A stretch of 64,000 nt of DNA from NCBI GenBank assembly GCA_944371995.1, contig CALVYD010000001.1:1-64000 (forward strand). The letters are read 5' to 3'. The notes under the pieces are model-generated. The model saw only the letters and a program-made list of their open reading frames with translations. It did not search any database and was not told the DNA's origin. Made by a program: the position numbers and the translations under genes. Source of the DNA: an uncultured Bacilli bacterium (GTDB lineage Bacteria; Bacillota_I; Bacilli_A; RF39; UBA660). Below are positions 8,315 to 18,892 of this stretch, one piece after another (within the stretch, counting starts at the first letter, position 1; every line of letters begins with the position of its first letter).

Positions 8315-8935
8315 ATGGAAAACATTAATACAAACTTAGGTAAAAATTTTGATGTATCAAAATTATATATTGGTATTTACGAATCAAAAGATGGTGAAAG
8401 AATTGGACTATTCAAAAAAGATAGCATTCATTCAACTATAGATGAAGAACGTTCATATCAATTTTATAAAGATATATTGAGCGATTATTATGTGGCAATG
8501 AGTTTAGATTCTCAAGGAAATGACAGAAAAGCACAATATAGTGTTATGACTGGCGATCCTGAAGAAAAAGCAAATTGGAGGGGAATAGTAGGAACAGCTA
8601 ATCTTCAAGATTTATTAGCAGTTCCACATACAAATGCTTCAATGGGAGAAATAGATAGAGGATTTGGTCTTATTGAATTATCAAGTGCTATTCCAAATTT
8701 AAAAGCAAGTTCATCTTTAGTTGAAATGGTTGAAGCATTAATTAGTTTTTATTCTAAAATAAATTTAAAAGATGAAGTTGTTAAAGAATTAACTGAAAAT
8801 TTAAAATCAGTTCCTACATATTTTGAGAACAAAAACGAAAAAATGCCAACATTCTTTAATGCTAGTGCTTTAGAACTTAATGAAATTGATATGTCAAATA
8901 TACCTGAAGATTTTAATACTATAAAGCATCGTTAA
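8315..8935 (+). CDS. unknown 206-residue protein
   Basis: I do not recognise this protein. It is soluble, with no membrane segment and no known catalytic motif. Visible features are an N-terminal alpha/beta stretch (VSKLYIGIYESKDGERIGLF), a mid-section with WRGIVGTANLQDLLAVP and a helical C-terminal third. The start is well supported: an AGGAGGT sequence six bases before the ATG and a TATAAT hexamer at 8291-8296. It lies between tRNA-Gly and the hairpin array of the mobilizable element, so it may be either cargo or a host gene. No terminator follows directly; the first T-run terminator on this strand is at 9216-9238. Confidence 0.6.
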   Translation: MENINTNLGKNFDVSKLYIGIYESKDGERIGLFKKDSIHSTIDEERSYQFYKDILSDYYVAMSLDSQGNDRKAQYSVMTGDPEEKANWRGIVGTANLQDLLAVPHTNASMGEIDRGFGLIELSSAIPNLKASSSLVEMVEALISFYSKINLKDEVVKELTENLKSVPTYFENKNEKMPTFFNASALELNEIDMSNIPEDFNTIKHR

Positions 8936-8964
8936 AATTGAATTCAATAAGAAAAAGAAAAATC

Positions 8965-9236
8965 AAGTCGTGGCACGTTTCCGTTTGCGATAGCAAATGA
9001 AAGTGGCGATAGACTTTTAGGGTTTATTTTCATTATGAAGTTTTGAAAATAAATAATTGCAATTTATTGCAATTCAAAAAAAACATAATTATTGCTTGAA
9101 CGATTAGTTCTTGCTTAATTATGTTTTAGGGTTTCAAAAGGGAATATTCCCTTTGCACACCTATTGGCTCTGCCAATAGAGAAGTGTGTTTTATCTATTG
9201 GAAATAGATATTACCGACAAGCGAATGCTTGTCTTT

Positions 9237-9238
<2 letters not shown>
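8965..9238 (+). other. non-coding array of about seven hairpins beside the relaxase gene
   Basis: This gap contains successive inverted repeats: 8965-9016 (AAGTC/GACTT outer stem with an inner GTTTGC/GCAAAT stem and GATA loop), 9022-9052 (TTTATTTTC/GAAAATAAA), 9081-9126 (AAACATAATTA/TAATTATGTTT), the palindrome AAAGGGAATATTCCCTTT at 9137-9154, 9156-9188 (CACAC and CTATTGGC arms), 9192-9210 and 9216-9233. TTTTAGGGTTT occurs twice (9015-9025, 9124-9134), each time between hairpins. Only the last hairpin has a T run, on the plus strand, so any RNA would be read rightward and stop near 9238. It could be a structured RNA, an oriT or both. Confidence 0.55.
9216..9238 (+). terminator. plus-strand intrinsic terminator
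   Basis: GACAAGC/GCTTGTC stem with GAAT loop followed by TTTTT on the plus strand. The relaxase gene converges on it, but on the minus strand there is no T run. Confidence 0.7.
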
Positions 9239-12345
<3,107 letters not shown>

Positions 12346-12368
12346 TCATCAACTCCTTTTCTAACAAA

Positions 12369-12414
12369 AAGAGGTGTCAAAAGTATTAAGTGCTTAATAC
12401 TACTGACACCTCTT
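12369..12414 (-). terminator. attenuator-type hairpin in the recombinase leader
   Basis: An 11-bp outer stem (12369-12379 with 12404-12414) and a 9-bp inner stem (12382-12390 with 12393-12401) are separated by a 2-by-2 internal loop. On the minus strand the structure ends in CTCTTTTTG, and the recombinase ribosome site follows it. It overlaps the last codons of the leader peptide, which is the layout of a translation-coupled attenuator. Confidence 0.75.
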
Positions 12415-12459
12415 AAAATCTAATTTAGAATAATATTTGCTTTTAAACTTGAATCTCAT
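12400..12459 (-). CDS. 19-residue basic leader peptide upstream of the recombinase
   Basis: The short frame MRFKFKSKYYSKLDFKRCQ starts eight bases after AGGGGG and ends inside the 5' arm of the attenuator hairpin. It has seven Lys/Arg residues and four aromatics. Ribosome position on this frame could decide whether the hairpin forms, as with leader peptides of ribosome-targeting antibiotic resistance genes. I do not recognise the peptide itself. Confidence 0.55.
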   Translation of the reverse strand: MRFKFKSKYYSKLDFKRCQ

Positions 12460-12503
12460 ACTATTTAACCCCCTTAAATAGATATAAGTTTTCTTGGTTG
12501 AAT

Positions 12504-12531
12504 ATTCTATCACAAAATTAAGAAATGTCAA
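12504..12531 (-). promoter_or_regulatory. promoter of the leader peptide and recombinase operon
   Basis: On the minus strand a perfect -35 TTGACA (12526-12531) is separated by 16 bases from TAGAAT (12504-12509). Transcription would begin near 12497 and run through the leader peptide. Confidence 0.8.
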
Positions 12532-12540
12532 ATATTTGGC

Positions 12541-12816
12541 TTAAAAATGGCTTTTAATGTAGGTTTCAAAGTCTTTAAACTTAATTTTCTCATCATAACC
12601 ATTAACAAATATGTCATCACATTCATCAAACATTAAATAATCAATATTATTAACTTTAATAATATGTGGCATTACATAGGCAATATTTGTTTCTTTAATG
12701 CTTTTGATATTTCCATTTGTGAAAGTAGGTTTAGCACAAGCAAACTTACAAATCATTTCAACCTTTCTTTTTAGTTCTAAACTTATTTCTAATTCTTTAG
12801 TTTCTATTGTTAACAT
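12541..12816 (-). CDS. small unknown protein upstream of the recombinase
   Basis: A 91-residue soluble protein beginning MLTIETKELEISLELKRKV. The frame can be opened 11 codons further upstream only with a TTG that has no ribosome site, so the internal ATG was chosen; its own Shine-Dalgarno sequence (GTGAGAG) is weak. It is rich in acidic and aromatic residues and contains Cys residues in MICKFACAKP. No family is recognised. Its stop codon lies just before the recombinase promoter. It could be a regulator carried by the element or a host gene at its edge. Confidence 0.5.
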   Translation of the reverse strand: MLTIETKELEISLELKRKVEMICKFACAKPTFTNGNIKSIKETNIAYVMPHIIKVNNIDYLMFDECDDIFVNGYDEKIKFKDFETYIKSHF

Positions 12817-12846
12817 ATAATCACTCTCACTTTCTTTCTTAAATAA

Positions 12847-12872
12847 CAAAAAAACTAACTATTTCTAGTTAG
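12847..12872 (-). terminator. terminator of the tRNA-Cys transcript
   Basis: CTAACTA/TAGTTAG stem with a 4-base loop, followed on the minus strand by seven T residues. It lies directly downstream of tRNA-Cys. Confidence 0.75.
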
Positions 12873-12917
12873 CATTTATTACTCTCGAAGTCTATTAGTT
12901 CGAGTTTCCTATCATAT

Positions 12918-12991
12918 TGGAGGGGCCTACCGGATTTGAACCGGTGATCAGGGTGTTGCAGACCCACGCCTTACCACTTGGCTAAAGCCCC
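12918..12991 (-). tRNA. tRNA-Cys (anticodon GCA)
   Basis: Cloverleaf on the minus strand. The acceptor GGGGCTT pairs with AGGCCCC, the anticodon loop is CTGCAAC, the T-arm is CCGGTTCAAATCCGG, the discriminator is T and CCA is encoded. Pair 27-43 is a T-T mismatch. Confidence 0.93.
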
Positions 12992-13065
12992 GTTGCACTT
13001 ATGATTATATCAAAGCTAATATAAAATTTCAATAATATTTTTACATTTTCTTAATTCATTATATG

Positions 13066-13089
13066 AAAAAAAGAGGATTTTATTCCTCT
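13066..13089 (-). terminator. intrinsic terminator overlapping a stop codon
   Basis: AGAGGA/TCCTCT stem with seven T residues after it on the minus strand. It overlaps the stop codon of the gene at 13080. Confidence 0.7.
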
Positions 13090-14321
13090 CTAATGAAATG
13101 AGTAATATTTTTGTAATTATATTTAAACTCCAAATTCTTAACTATCGGTTTAACACCATACAAATCACTATAAAAATATAAAGTATCATCAATTATAAAA
13201 CTAAGACCATCATCATGAACCTGCCATTCCTTAATATCATCAAACTGACACAGTAAAATAGGATGCTCATAATCATTCTGAATTACTCGGTACAATCCTC
13301 CATCACTAGTTTTAAAATAAAAATCATCCCCGTTTTTTCTAATATCAGTAGTATCATACAAAGAAGTAATTTTTTTATTAGTAACATTATTAGAGTCTAC
13401 CTGAATAGAATCAAAAAAATCTTTATCAGCAGTTTTCAATTGTGAATTAATAACCTGTTTAGGCTGATCTACTTCCTGAATTGTTTTCTTACTAGGATCT
13501 AATACATACTGAACTTTCGCCTTAGGATCAGTAATATAAACTTTATCATTAACCGTACCATTAAAATAAGAATCTTGTGACAAATCAACCTCAACCAATG
13601 TTTTTCCACCATCTTGTAAATTATAAAGAATAATTTGATTATAATTTAATTGTTTTTCTTCATCATCGGTGTTAACAGTAACATAATATTTACCAGCCAC
13701 GATAGATAAATTATTTTCATAATGGTCTTCATTCAAAAAAACTTTATTTTCAACACCATCAGAACTAATTATATAAATTCCTCGATAATTCCAAATAGTA
13801 AATAAGTAATCTTTAGGAATATAGTCATAATAAATAGACAAATTTTCTTCTTCTATAGCATTCTCCTCTAATTTAAAATAAACCTCATCATAGCCTTCTT
13901 CTGAAAATTTTTTTGCGATAAATGAAAAATCAGAATTACCACTTTCTAACAAATAAAAAGGAGACACTTGTTGACTATCTAATAAACATAACACATCAAA
14001 AGTATGATTTCTTTTATAGACAGGAAAAATACACTCTAAATCATTTTTCTTATAATATTTGATATCCGTAATAACTCTATCTTGCTTATTAAAATCATTA
14101 AAAACAGCAGTGGTATAATGTTTATTCTTAGACTGTATTAAAAAAGAATAATAATGTCTTTCTCCTTCTCTTTGATATTCCTCAGAAATAGTGTAATGTC
14201 TTTGATCAGAAGCAATTAAAGAATAATCAATTTTATGCTCAGTAATAAAAAAAGTAACTACAATTTGATAACAAAAAGCAACAAAAGCAAGCAAAACTAA
14301 GATTGGCAAAAGTTTTTTCAT
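13080..14321 (-). CDS. membrane-anchored extracellular protein of unknown function
   Basis: 413 residues with one N-terminal membrane helix (about 3-25) and a long outside part. The outside part is made of repeated short beta-strand patterns (for example VFNDFNKQDRVITDIKYY, DDFYFKTSDGGLYRVI, WQVHDDGLSFIIDDTLYFY), which suggests a beta-propeller-like domain. I cannot assign a named family. It is followed downstream by its own terminator and preceded by the PH-domain and thioredoxin-like genes on the same strand, which may share transcription. Confidence 0.65.
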   Translation of the reverse strand: MKKLLPILVLLAFVAFCYQIVVTFFITEHKIDYSLIASDQRHYTISEEYQREGERHYYSFLIQSKNKHYTTAVFNDFNKQDRVITDIKYYKKNDLECIFPVYKRNHTFDVLCLLDSQQVSPFYLLESGNSDFSFIAKKFSEEGYDEVYFKLEENAIEEENLSIYYDYIPKDYLFTIWNYRGIYIISSDGVENKVFLNEDHYENNLSIVAGKYYVTVNTDDEEKQLNYNQIILYNLQDGGKTLVEVDLSQDSYFNGTVNDKVYITDPKAKVQYVLDPSKKTIQEVDQPKQVINSQLKTADKDFFDSIQVDSNNVTNKKITSLYDTTDIRKNGDDFYFKTSDGGLYRVIQNDYEHPILLCQFDDIKEWQVHDDGLSFIIDDTLYFYSDLYGVKPIVKNLEFKYNYKNITHFIREE

Positions 14322-14369
14322 AAGACCACCACTATACTCAGTATATCAAAAAAAAAGAAAGAAAAAAAG

Positions 14370-14813
14370 TTATTTTTGTACAGGATTACCACCATACTTC
14401 TTTTTTTCTTCCATCATATATGAAGATATTGCATTCTCTATCTCAGCTAAAGCATCTTTAGAAATATTAGATAAAGCAATAAATTCCTTCACTGTATCAA
14501 TATATATTTTTCCCCAGAGAATACCACTAGTAACTTTTAAATCATTAAACATATCTGGAGTAATAGAGTTCAAAAAATATCCTATGACTACTCTTTTTCT
14601 TCCGATTAAAATTCTCTTATTAGTAAGAGCTATTACAGCTGTTCCTAATATATTAAAAGGATTATTATTTTTTTGAGCAACAAAAGCATACAAAACATGC
14701 TCATCATCATTTAAATGCTTCTCTACTACAGATGCATTCTGTTTAATTCTCCATCCAACAGTAAAAGGATGTCTTTTTTTAAATTCCAATGCTAACTCAT
14801 ATACACTTTTCAT
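14370..14813 (-). CDS. bacterial PH-domain protein (YokE-like)
   Basis: 147 residues. The central part fits a bacterial PH domain: VIALTNKRILIGRKRVVIGY, then SITPDMFNDLKV, GILWGKIYIDTVKEFIALSNI and a closing helix (KDALAEIENAISSYMM). This is the pattern of the YokE-like PH family. There are no membrane segments, so it probably binds membrane or protein from the cytosol. Precise function is unknown. It lies between a membrane-anchored thioredoxin-like gene (11 bases upstream) and the anchored protein at 13080. Confidence 0.7.
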   Translation of the reverse strand: MKSVYELALEFKKRHPFTVGWRIKQNASVVEKHLNDDEHVLYAFVAQKNNNPFNILGTAVIALTNKRILIGRKRVVIGYFLNSITPDMFNDLKVTSGILWGKIYIDTVKEFIALSNISKDALAEIENAISSYMMEEKKKYGGNPVQK

Positions 14814-14824
14814 AAATGCTTCCC

Positions 14825-15391
14825 CTATTCTTTAATAAATCCATTATCAGTAAAGAAACTAACGTAGCTTTCAGTATCAACTAATCCACTAACCATATCA
14901 ACAATTTCTCCATTAGAAACAACTAGTAACAATGGTGTACCAAATCCACCACTAAAATAATCATCTGATTCGACTAAATTAGCTTCATCATCAGAAGACA
15001 TCTCATCTGTATTAACATGATTGATAGTAAGATTATATTGATATGCTATATGATGTAAAATTGGTTCTGCAATTTGACAATAACCACAAGTAGGTCTAGA
15101 AAATAATACTATACTATTTTTGCTTCCATCATATAAATCTAAATACTCATCTATATCAATATCGTTAAAATCCTTTTGTTCATCTTCAGGAACATTGGCA
15201 CTCTCTTCCTGAGCACGTGCTGTCATATTTGCAGCATCATTATTAGAATTACTACTACTATCGGATTCACTATAATTATCTCCTGACTTAGCACTAACAG
15301 CAGATGACGCAAAATAACATAAGGCACAAACTAAAATAACACCAACTGCAACCATAATTCCTATAACTATTTTTTTACTCTTATCATTCAT
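14825..15391 (-). CDS. membrane-anchored thioredoxin-like protein
   Basis: 188 residues: an N-terminal membrane helix (about 8-30), a Ser/Asn/Asp-rich linker (about 36-75) and a thioredoxin fold with the active-site pair Cys102-Gly-Tyr-Cys105 in RPTCGYCQIAEP. The cis-proline loop follows as FGTPLLLVV. The thioredoxin domain should face the outside, where it could reduce or isomerise disulfides in exported proteins. It is the first gene of a minus-strand group with the PH-domain protein and the anchored protein at 13080. Confidence 0.85.
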   Translation of the reverse strand: MNDKSKKIVIGIMVAVGVILVCALCYFASSAVSAKSGDNYSESDSSSNSNNDAANMTARAQEESANVPEDEQKDFNDIDIDEYLDLYDGSKNSIVLFSRPTCGYCQIAEPILHHIAYQYNLTINHVNTDEMSSDDEANLVESDDYFSGGFGTPLLLVVSNGEIVDMVSGLVDTESYVSFFTDNGFIKE

Positions 15392-15533
15392 TTTATTCGA
15401 CTCCTTCCATACTTATACATTATAACATAATTTATCAAAAATAAAAGACATCCACAATATTTTCACAATAATTTGTCGAAAGAAAATATTATTTTTTAAA
15501 AATATTCATCATAAAGTAAAATGAGGACGTGAT

Positions 15534-16460
15534 ATTATCAAAACAAAAATTGGAATACCAAGAGCATTGCTTTACTACTATGATAAAGACTTATGGATAG
15601 AATTCTTTAAAAACTTAGGAATAGACGTAATAATCAGTCCAAACACCAATAAAAAAATAGTAGATTCCGGTACCAAATTAGCACCTTCTGAAGCTTGTCT
15701 TTCTCTAAAAATATACCTAGGACACATAATAGAATTAAAAGATAAATGTGATTATATATTGATACCTAGACTCTATTCATTAAAAAAGAATGAACAAGTA
15801 TGTACTAATTTTAATGCTTTATATGATTTAGTAAATAACTTATTTGACGTCAACATCTTAAATTATAATGTGGACATATCAACCAAAAACTACCAATTAC
15901 TAGGCCTCTTAAGTATCGGAGAACAGTTAGGTTTTTCTTATATAAAGTCTTATAAAGCCTATAAATATGCCGAAAAAATAAAAAGAATGAAACAAAAAAA
16001 ACAAGAATTACTGCAACAAAAAGAAATCGAAGAAAACAAGGACAATATCAAAATATTACTAGCGGGACACCCTTACAATCTATATGACTCTCTAATTGGA
16101 AAATCAGTAATAGACTTTCTAAAAGGAAATAATATCACAATTTTATATAGCGATAAAATAAATCATGAACTAGTAGATGAAGAATGTAGAAAAATATCGA
16201 CAGATATTCACTGGACTCATAATAAAGAAATTGTAGCAAGTACAAAATACTATGAAGATATAGTAGATGGTATAATTCTAATTTCATCTTTTCCCTGCGG
16301 ACCAGATTCCCTAATGAATGAACAAATCAGTCACAAAATAAAAAAAGTACCAATCATCACCCTAATTTTTGAAGATTTAAACAATGATGCTGGTATTATT
16401 ACTAGATTAGAAAGTTTCATAGATATTTTAAATAATTTAAAGGAGAATTCCCATGAATAA
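15534..16460 (+). CDS. acyl-CoA dehydratase activase-related protein, DUF2229-type half
   Basis: The protein matches the DUF2229/activase-related family: the N-terminus TKIGIPRALLYYYDKDLW, then SPNTNKKIVDSG, LAPSEACLSLKIYLGHI and later PCGPDSLMNEQ. In Clostridia this region is fused with the HgdB-like part and the activase in one protein of about 1,400 residues; here the three parts are separate genes. The first standard start codon is TTG at 15567, but it would remove the conserved IGIPRA motif. An ATT at 15534, six bases after GAGGA, keeps it, and an in-frame TGA lies just upstream. I therefore propose an ATT start. It overlaps the next gene by eight bases. Confidence 0.75.
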   Translation: MIKTKIGIPRALLYYYDKDLWIEFFKNLGIDVIISPNTNKKIVDSGTKLAPSEACLSLKIYLGHIIELKDKCDYILIPRLYSLKKNEQVCTNFNALYDLVNNLFDVNILNYNVDISTKNYQLLGLLSIGEQLGFSYIKSYKAYKYAEKIKRMKQKKQELLQQKEIEENKDNIKILLAGHPYNLYDSLIGKSVIDFLKGNNITILYSDKINHELVDEECRKISTDIHWTHNKEIVASTKYYEDIVDGIILISSFPCGPDSLMNEQISHKIKKVPIITLIFEDLNNDAGIITRLESFIDILNNLKENSHE

Positions 16461-17541
16461 TATCATTAGTTTTCCACATTTAGGAAATTATTACCATCCG
16501 ATATCAAAACTACTATCATTAATCACCAAAGATAAAGTTATGCCGGCTCCACCTATCACAAAAAAAACTTTAGAATTAGGAACAAAATACGCACCAGATA
16601 CAGTATGTATTCCTTTTAAATATAATCTGGGCAACTTTATCGAAAGTCTAGAACAAGGAGCAAATGTTTTATTTACAGCAGGAGGAGGATGTAGATATCG
16701 CTATTATGCAGAAGTAACAGAAACCATTTTAAGAGACCTAGGTTATAATTTTAAGTTTTACAAACTAATAAAACAAGACCTGATTAACTGGAAAGATGCC
16801 TATAATATTTTTAAAGAAATTAATCCCAATCTAACAATACCATATTTTATTCATAGCGTCATTTATACCTTACTCTATATTTTTTATATGGATGAAATCG
16901 ATAAAATAATCAGAAAAAACATCGGATTTGAAATAGAAAAAAATGCTCATCAAACTCTACAAAAAGAAATGTTTAATGACTTTAATAAAACATCATCTAT
17001 AACTAAATTAACTATACTATATAAAAGATATAAAAGAAGATTTAAAAAAATAAAAACGAATAAGCCAAAAGATTGTTTAAAAGTAGGAATAATTGGAGAA
17101 CTATATACTTCGATGGAACCATATTCAAACTATGACTTAGAAAAAGAACTTGCAAAAGAACATATAGAAATTAAAAGATTTACGAATCTTTCTTACCTAT
17201 TATGGCAAAAACCACTATTAAGAAGAAGATTAAAAAAGAAAGCAAAAAAGTATTGTAAATATAAATTAGGAGCTGATGGTCTAGATAATGTTTATCGTTC
17301 TATTTATTTAGGCAAGAAAAAATATGATGGAATAATTCATATAAAACCATTCGGCTGTACTCCAGAAATAACAGCAATACCAATTATTCAAAAGGTATGT
17401 AATGATTATGAAATTCCTATTATCTTCTTTTCTTATGATTCTGAAACAGGATCAGAAGGAATAAATACTAGATTAGAAGCATTCAAAGATTTAATAACCA
17501 TAAGGAGGAATAAAATTGACAAAAGCTTATCTAGGAATTGA
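16453..17541 (+). CDS. acyl-CoA dehydratase activase-related protein, HgdB-like half
   Basis: 362 residues. The motifs ISFPHLGNYY, GTKYAPDTVCIPFKYNLGNF, FTAGGGCRYRYY and IKPFGCTPEITAIPII are those of the 2-hydroxyglutaryl-CoA dehydratase D-component-like proteins, with conserved Cys residues that could hold an Fe-S cluster. It sits between the DUF2229-type half and the activase with overlaps of 8 and 26 bases, so the three should work together as one ATP-dependent redox machine. No dehydratase alpha subunit or CoA-transferase is present, so the true substrate is unknown. Confidence 0.8.
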   Translation: MNNIISFPHLGNYYHPISKLLSLITKDKVMPAPPITKKTLELGTKYAPDTVCIPFKYNLGNFIESLEQGANVLFTAGGGCRYRYYAEVTETILRDLGYNFKFYKLIKQDLINWKDAYNIFKEINPNLTIPYFIHSVIYTLLYIFYMDEIDKIIRKNIGFEIEKNAHQTLQKEMFNDFNKTSSITKLTILYKRYKRRFKKIKTNKPKDCLKVGIIGELYTSMEPYSNYDLEKELAKEHIEIKRFTNLSYLLWQKPLLRRRLKKKAKKYCKYKLGADGLDNVYRSIYLGKKKYDGIIHIKPFGCTPEITAIPIIQKVCNDYEIPIIFFSYDSETGSEGINTRLEAFKDLITIRRNKIDKSLSRN

Positions 17542-18466
17542 TATTGGTTCCATTTCTACAAAAGGTGTTGTAATTGATAAAGATAACAACATAGTAGCAA
17601 GTACCTATCTTTGGACCAGAGGGAATCCTCTAAAAGCTGTAAAAGAAGTTTTAGTAGACATTAAAAAACAACTACCAAAAAATTATAAAGTGGTAGGTGT
17701 TGGAACAACGGGATCAGCTAGAAAATTAGTAGGTACTATTTTAGGCGCTAATATTATAAAAAATGAAATAACAGCTCATGCTATTGGAACACTATCAAAA
17801 TATCCCGATATTAGAACCATTATTGAAATTGGCGGGCAAGACTCTAAAATTATTCTCTTAAAAGACCAAGTAGTAATAGATTATGCTATGAATACACTTT
17901 GTGCTGCCGGTACTGGAGCTTTCCTATCAAGTCAAGCAGAAAGATTAGATATCCCGGTAGAAGAATTTGGCTCTATTGCATTAACCAGCAACAATCCCAC
18001 TCCTATTGCTGCTAGATGTACTGTATTTGCAGAAAGCGACTTAGTTCATAAAGCACAAATGGGTCATAAAAAAGAAGACATTGTCGCAGGTCTTTGTAAA
18101 AGTGTTGCTCTAAATTATTTAAACAATGTTGGAAAAGGAAAGAAGATAGCATCCCCTATTATCTTTCAAGGAGGAGTATCTAAAAATATTGGCGTAGTAA
18201 AAGCTTTCGAAAAAATATTAAACGAAAAAATTATAACAGATGAAAACGGACATCTTCTGGGAGCCTTAGGAGTAGCAATTCTTTCCAAAAAAGAACCAGA
18301 AATAAATTTTTCGTTTGACACCGTAGAAGAAGACTTTGAAACATCAAGCATTAACTGTTCAGGATGTCCTAATAATTGTGAAATTATTTGCATAAAAAAA
18401 GATGATAAATTATTAGACTCCTGGGGAAATCGTTGTGAAAAAGGAAAAAAAGTAGTTACAAAATAA
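17516..18466 (+). CDS. acyl-CoA dehydratase activase (BadF/BadG/HgdC-type ATPase)
   Basis: 316 residues of the ASKHA ATPase fold. Phosphate-binding loops are AYLGIDIGSISTKGVV and TIIEIGGQDSKIILL, followed by NTLCAAGTGAFL, with the cluster-ligand Cys in MNTLCAAGTG and in IAARCTVFAESDLVH. The C-terminal SGCPNNCEIICI is an extra Cys motif. These proteins are homodimers with one [4Fe-4S] cluster that pass an electron at low potential using ATP. It starts at TTG, seven bases after AAGGAGG, and ends the operon at a long bidirectional terminator. Confidence 0.88.
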   Translation: MTKAYLGIDIGSISTKGVVIDKDNNIVASTYLWTRGNPLKAVKEVLVDIKKQLPKNYKVVGVGTTGSARKLVGTILGANIIKNEITAHAIGTLSKYPDIRTIIEIGGQDSKIILLKDQVVIDYAMNTLCAAGTGAFLSSQAERLDIPVEEFGSIALTSNNPTPIAARCTVFAESDLVHKAQMGHKKEDIVAGLCKSVALNYLNNVGKGKKIASPIIFQGGVSKNIGVVKAFEKILNEKIITDENGHLLGALGVAILSKKEPEINFSFDTVEEDFETSSINCSGCPNNCEIICIKKDDKLLDSWGNRCEKGKKVVTK

Positions 18467-18507
18467 AAGATAAGAACTAGGAAGCTTTGGTTCTTATCTT
18501 TTATTTT
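18461..18507. terminator. long bidirectional terminator
   Basis: A 17-bp perfect stem (18461-18477 with 18490-18506) and 12-base loop lie between convergent genes, overlapping both stop codons. Confidence 0.88.
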
Positions 18508-18892
18508 GCCTTAACCTTTGATTAATCATTCTGTTTTGCTGTTTAATCATTTTTTTCATATTAGTTTTAAAGAAATTGTTAGAAGATTGTTCACCATAAT
18601 CATCCATAACTTGATTCTTTTCTTCAACAACCATAATACCCATGTTCTTATCCTGATTATCAAGAGGAAAAAGTCCAAAAACACTAGAGAGAGAATCAGC
18701 TAACTTTTGATTCTCTAAAAAATGCACAATTTGATTCCAATCCTGTTTAACATCATAAAAGCGATAAATATGATCTAGAAAATGAAACTCATTTTCAATC
18801 TGTACATAACTAACTCCTCTAGAAATTAAATCTCTAACTAATATCTCTAAAAAATACTCTTTATTACTAACCGCAACATTTACTACTCTCAT
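18494..18892 (-). CDS. unknown 132-residue protein downstream of the ABC-F gene
   Basis: The product begins MRVVNVAVSNKEYFLEILVRDLIS, continues with an alternating alpha/beta region and ends in a basic helical tail (MKKMIKQQNRMINQRLRQNKR read in two parts: MKKMIKQQN and RMINQRLRQNKR). No membrane segment or known catalytic motif is present, and I do not recognise a family. Its first base overlaps the last base of the ABC-F gene, so the two are translationally coupled. The basic tail would suit a nucleic-acid or ribosome partner, but that is a guess. Confidence 0.55.
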   Translation of the reverse strand: MRVVNVAVSNKEYFLEILVRDLISRGVSYVQIENEFHFLDHIYRFYDVKQDWNQIVHFLENQKLADSLSSVFGLFPLDNQDKNMGIMVVEEKNQVMDDYGEQSSNNFFKTNMKKMIKQQNRMINQRLRQNKR

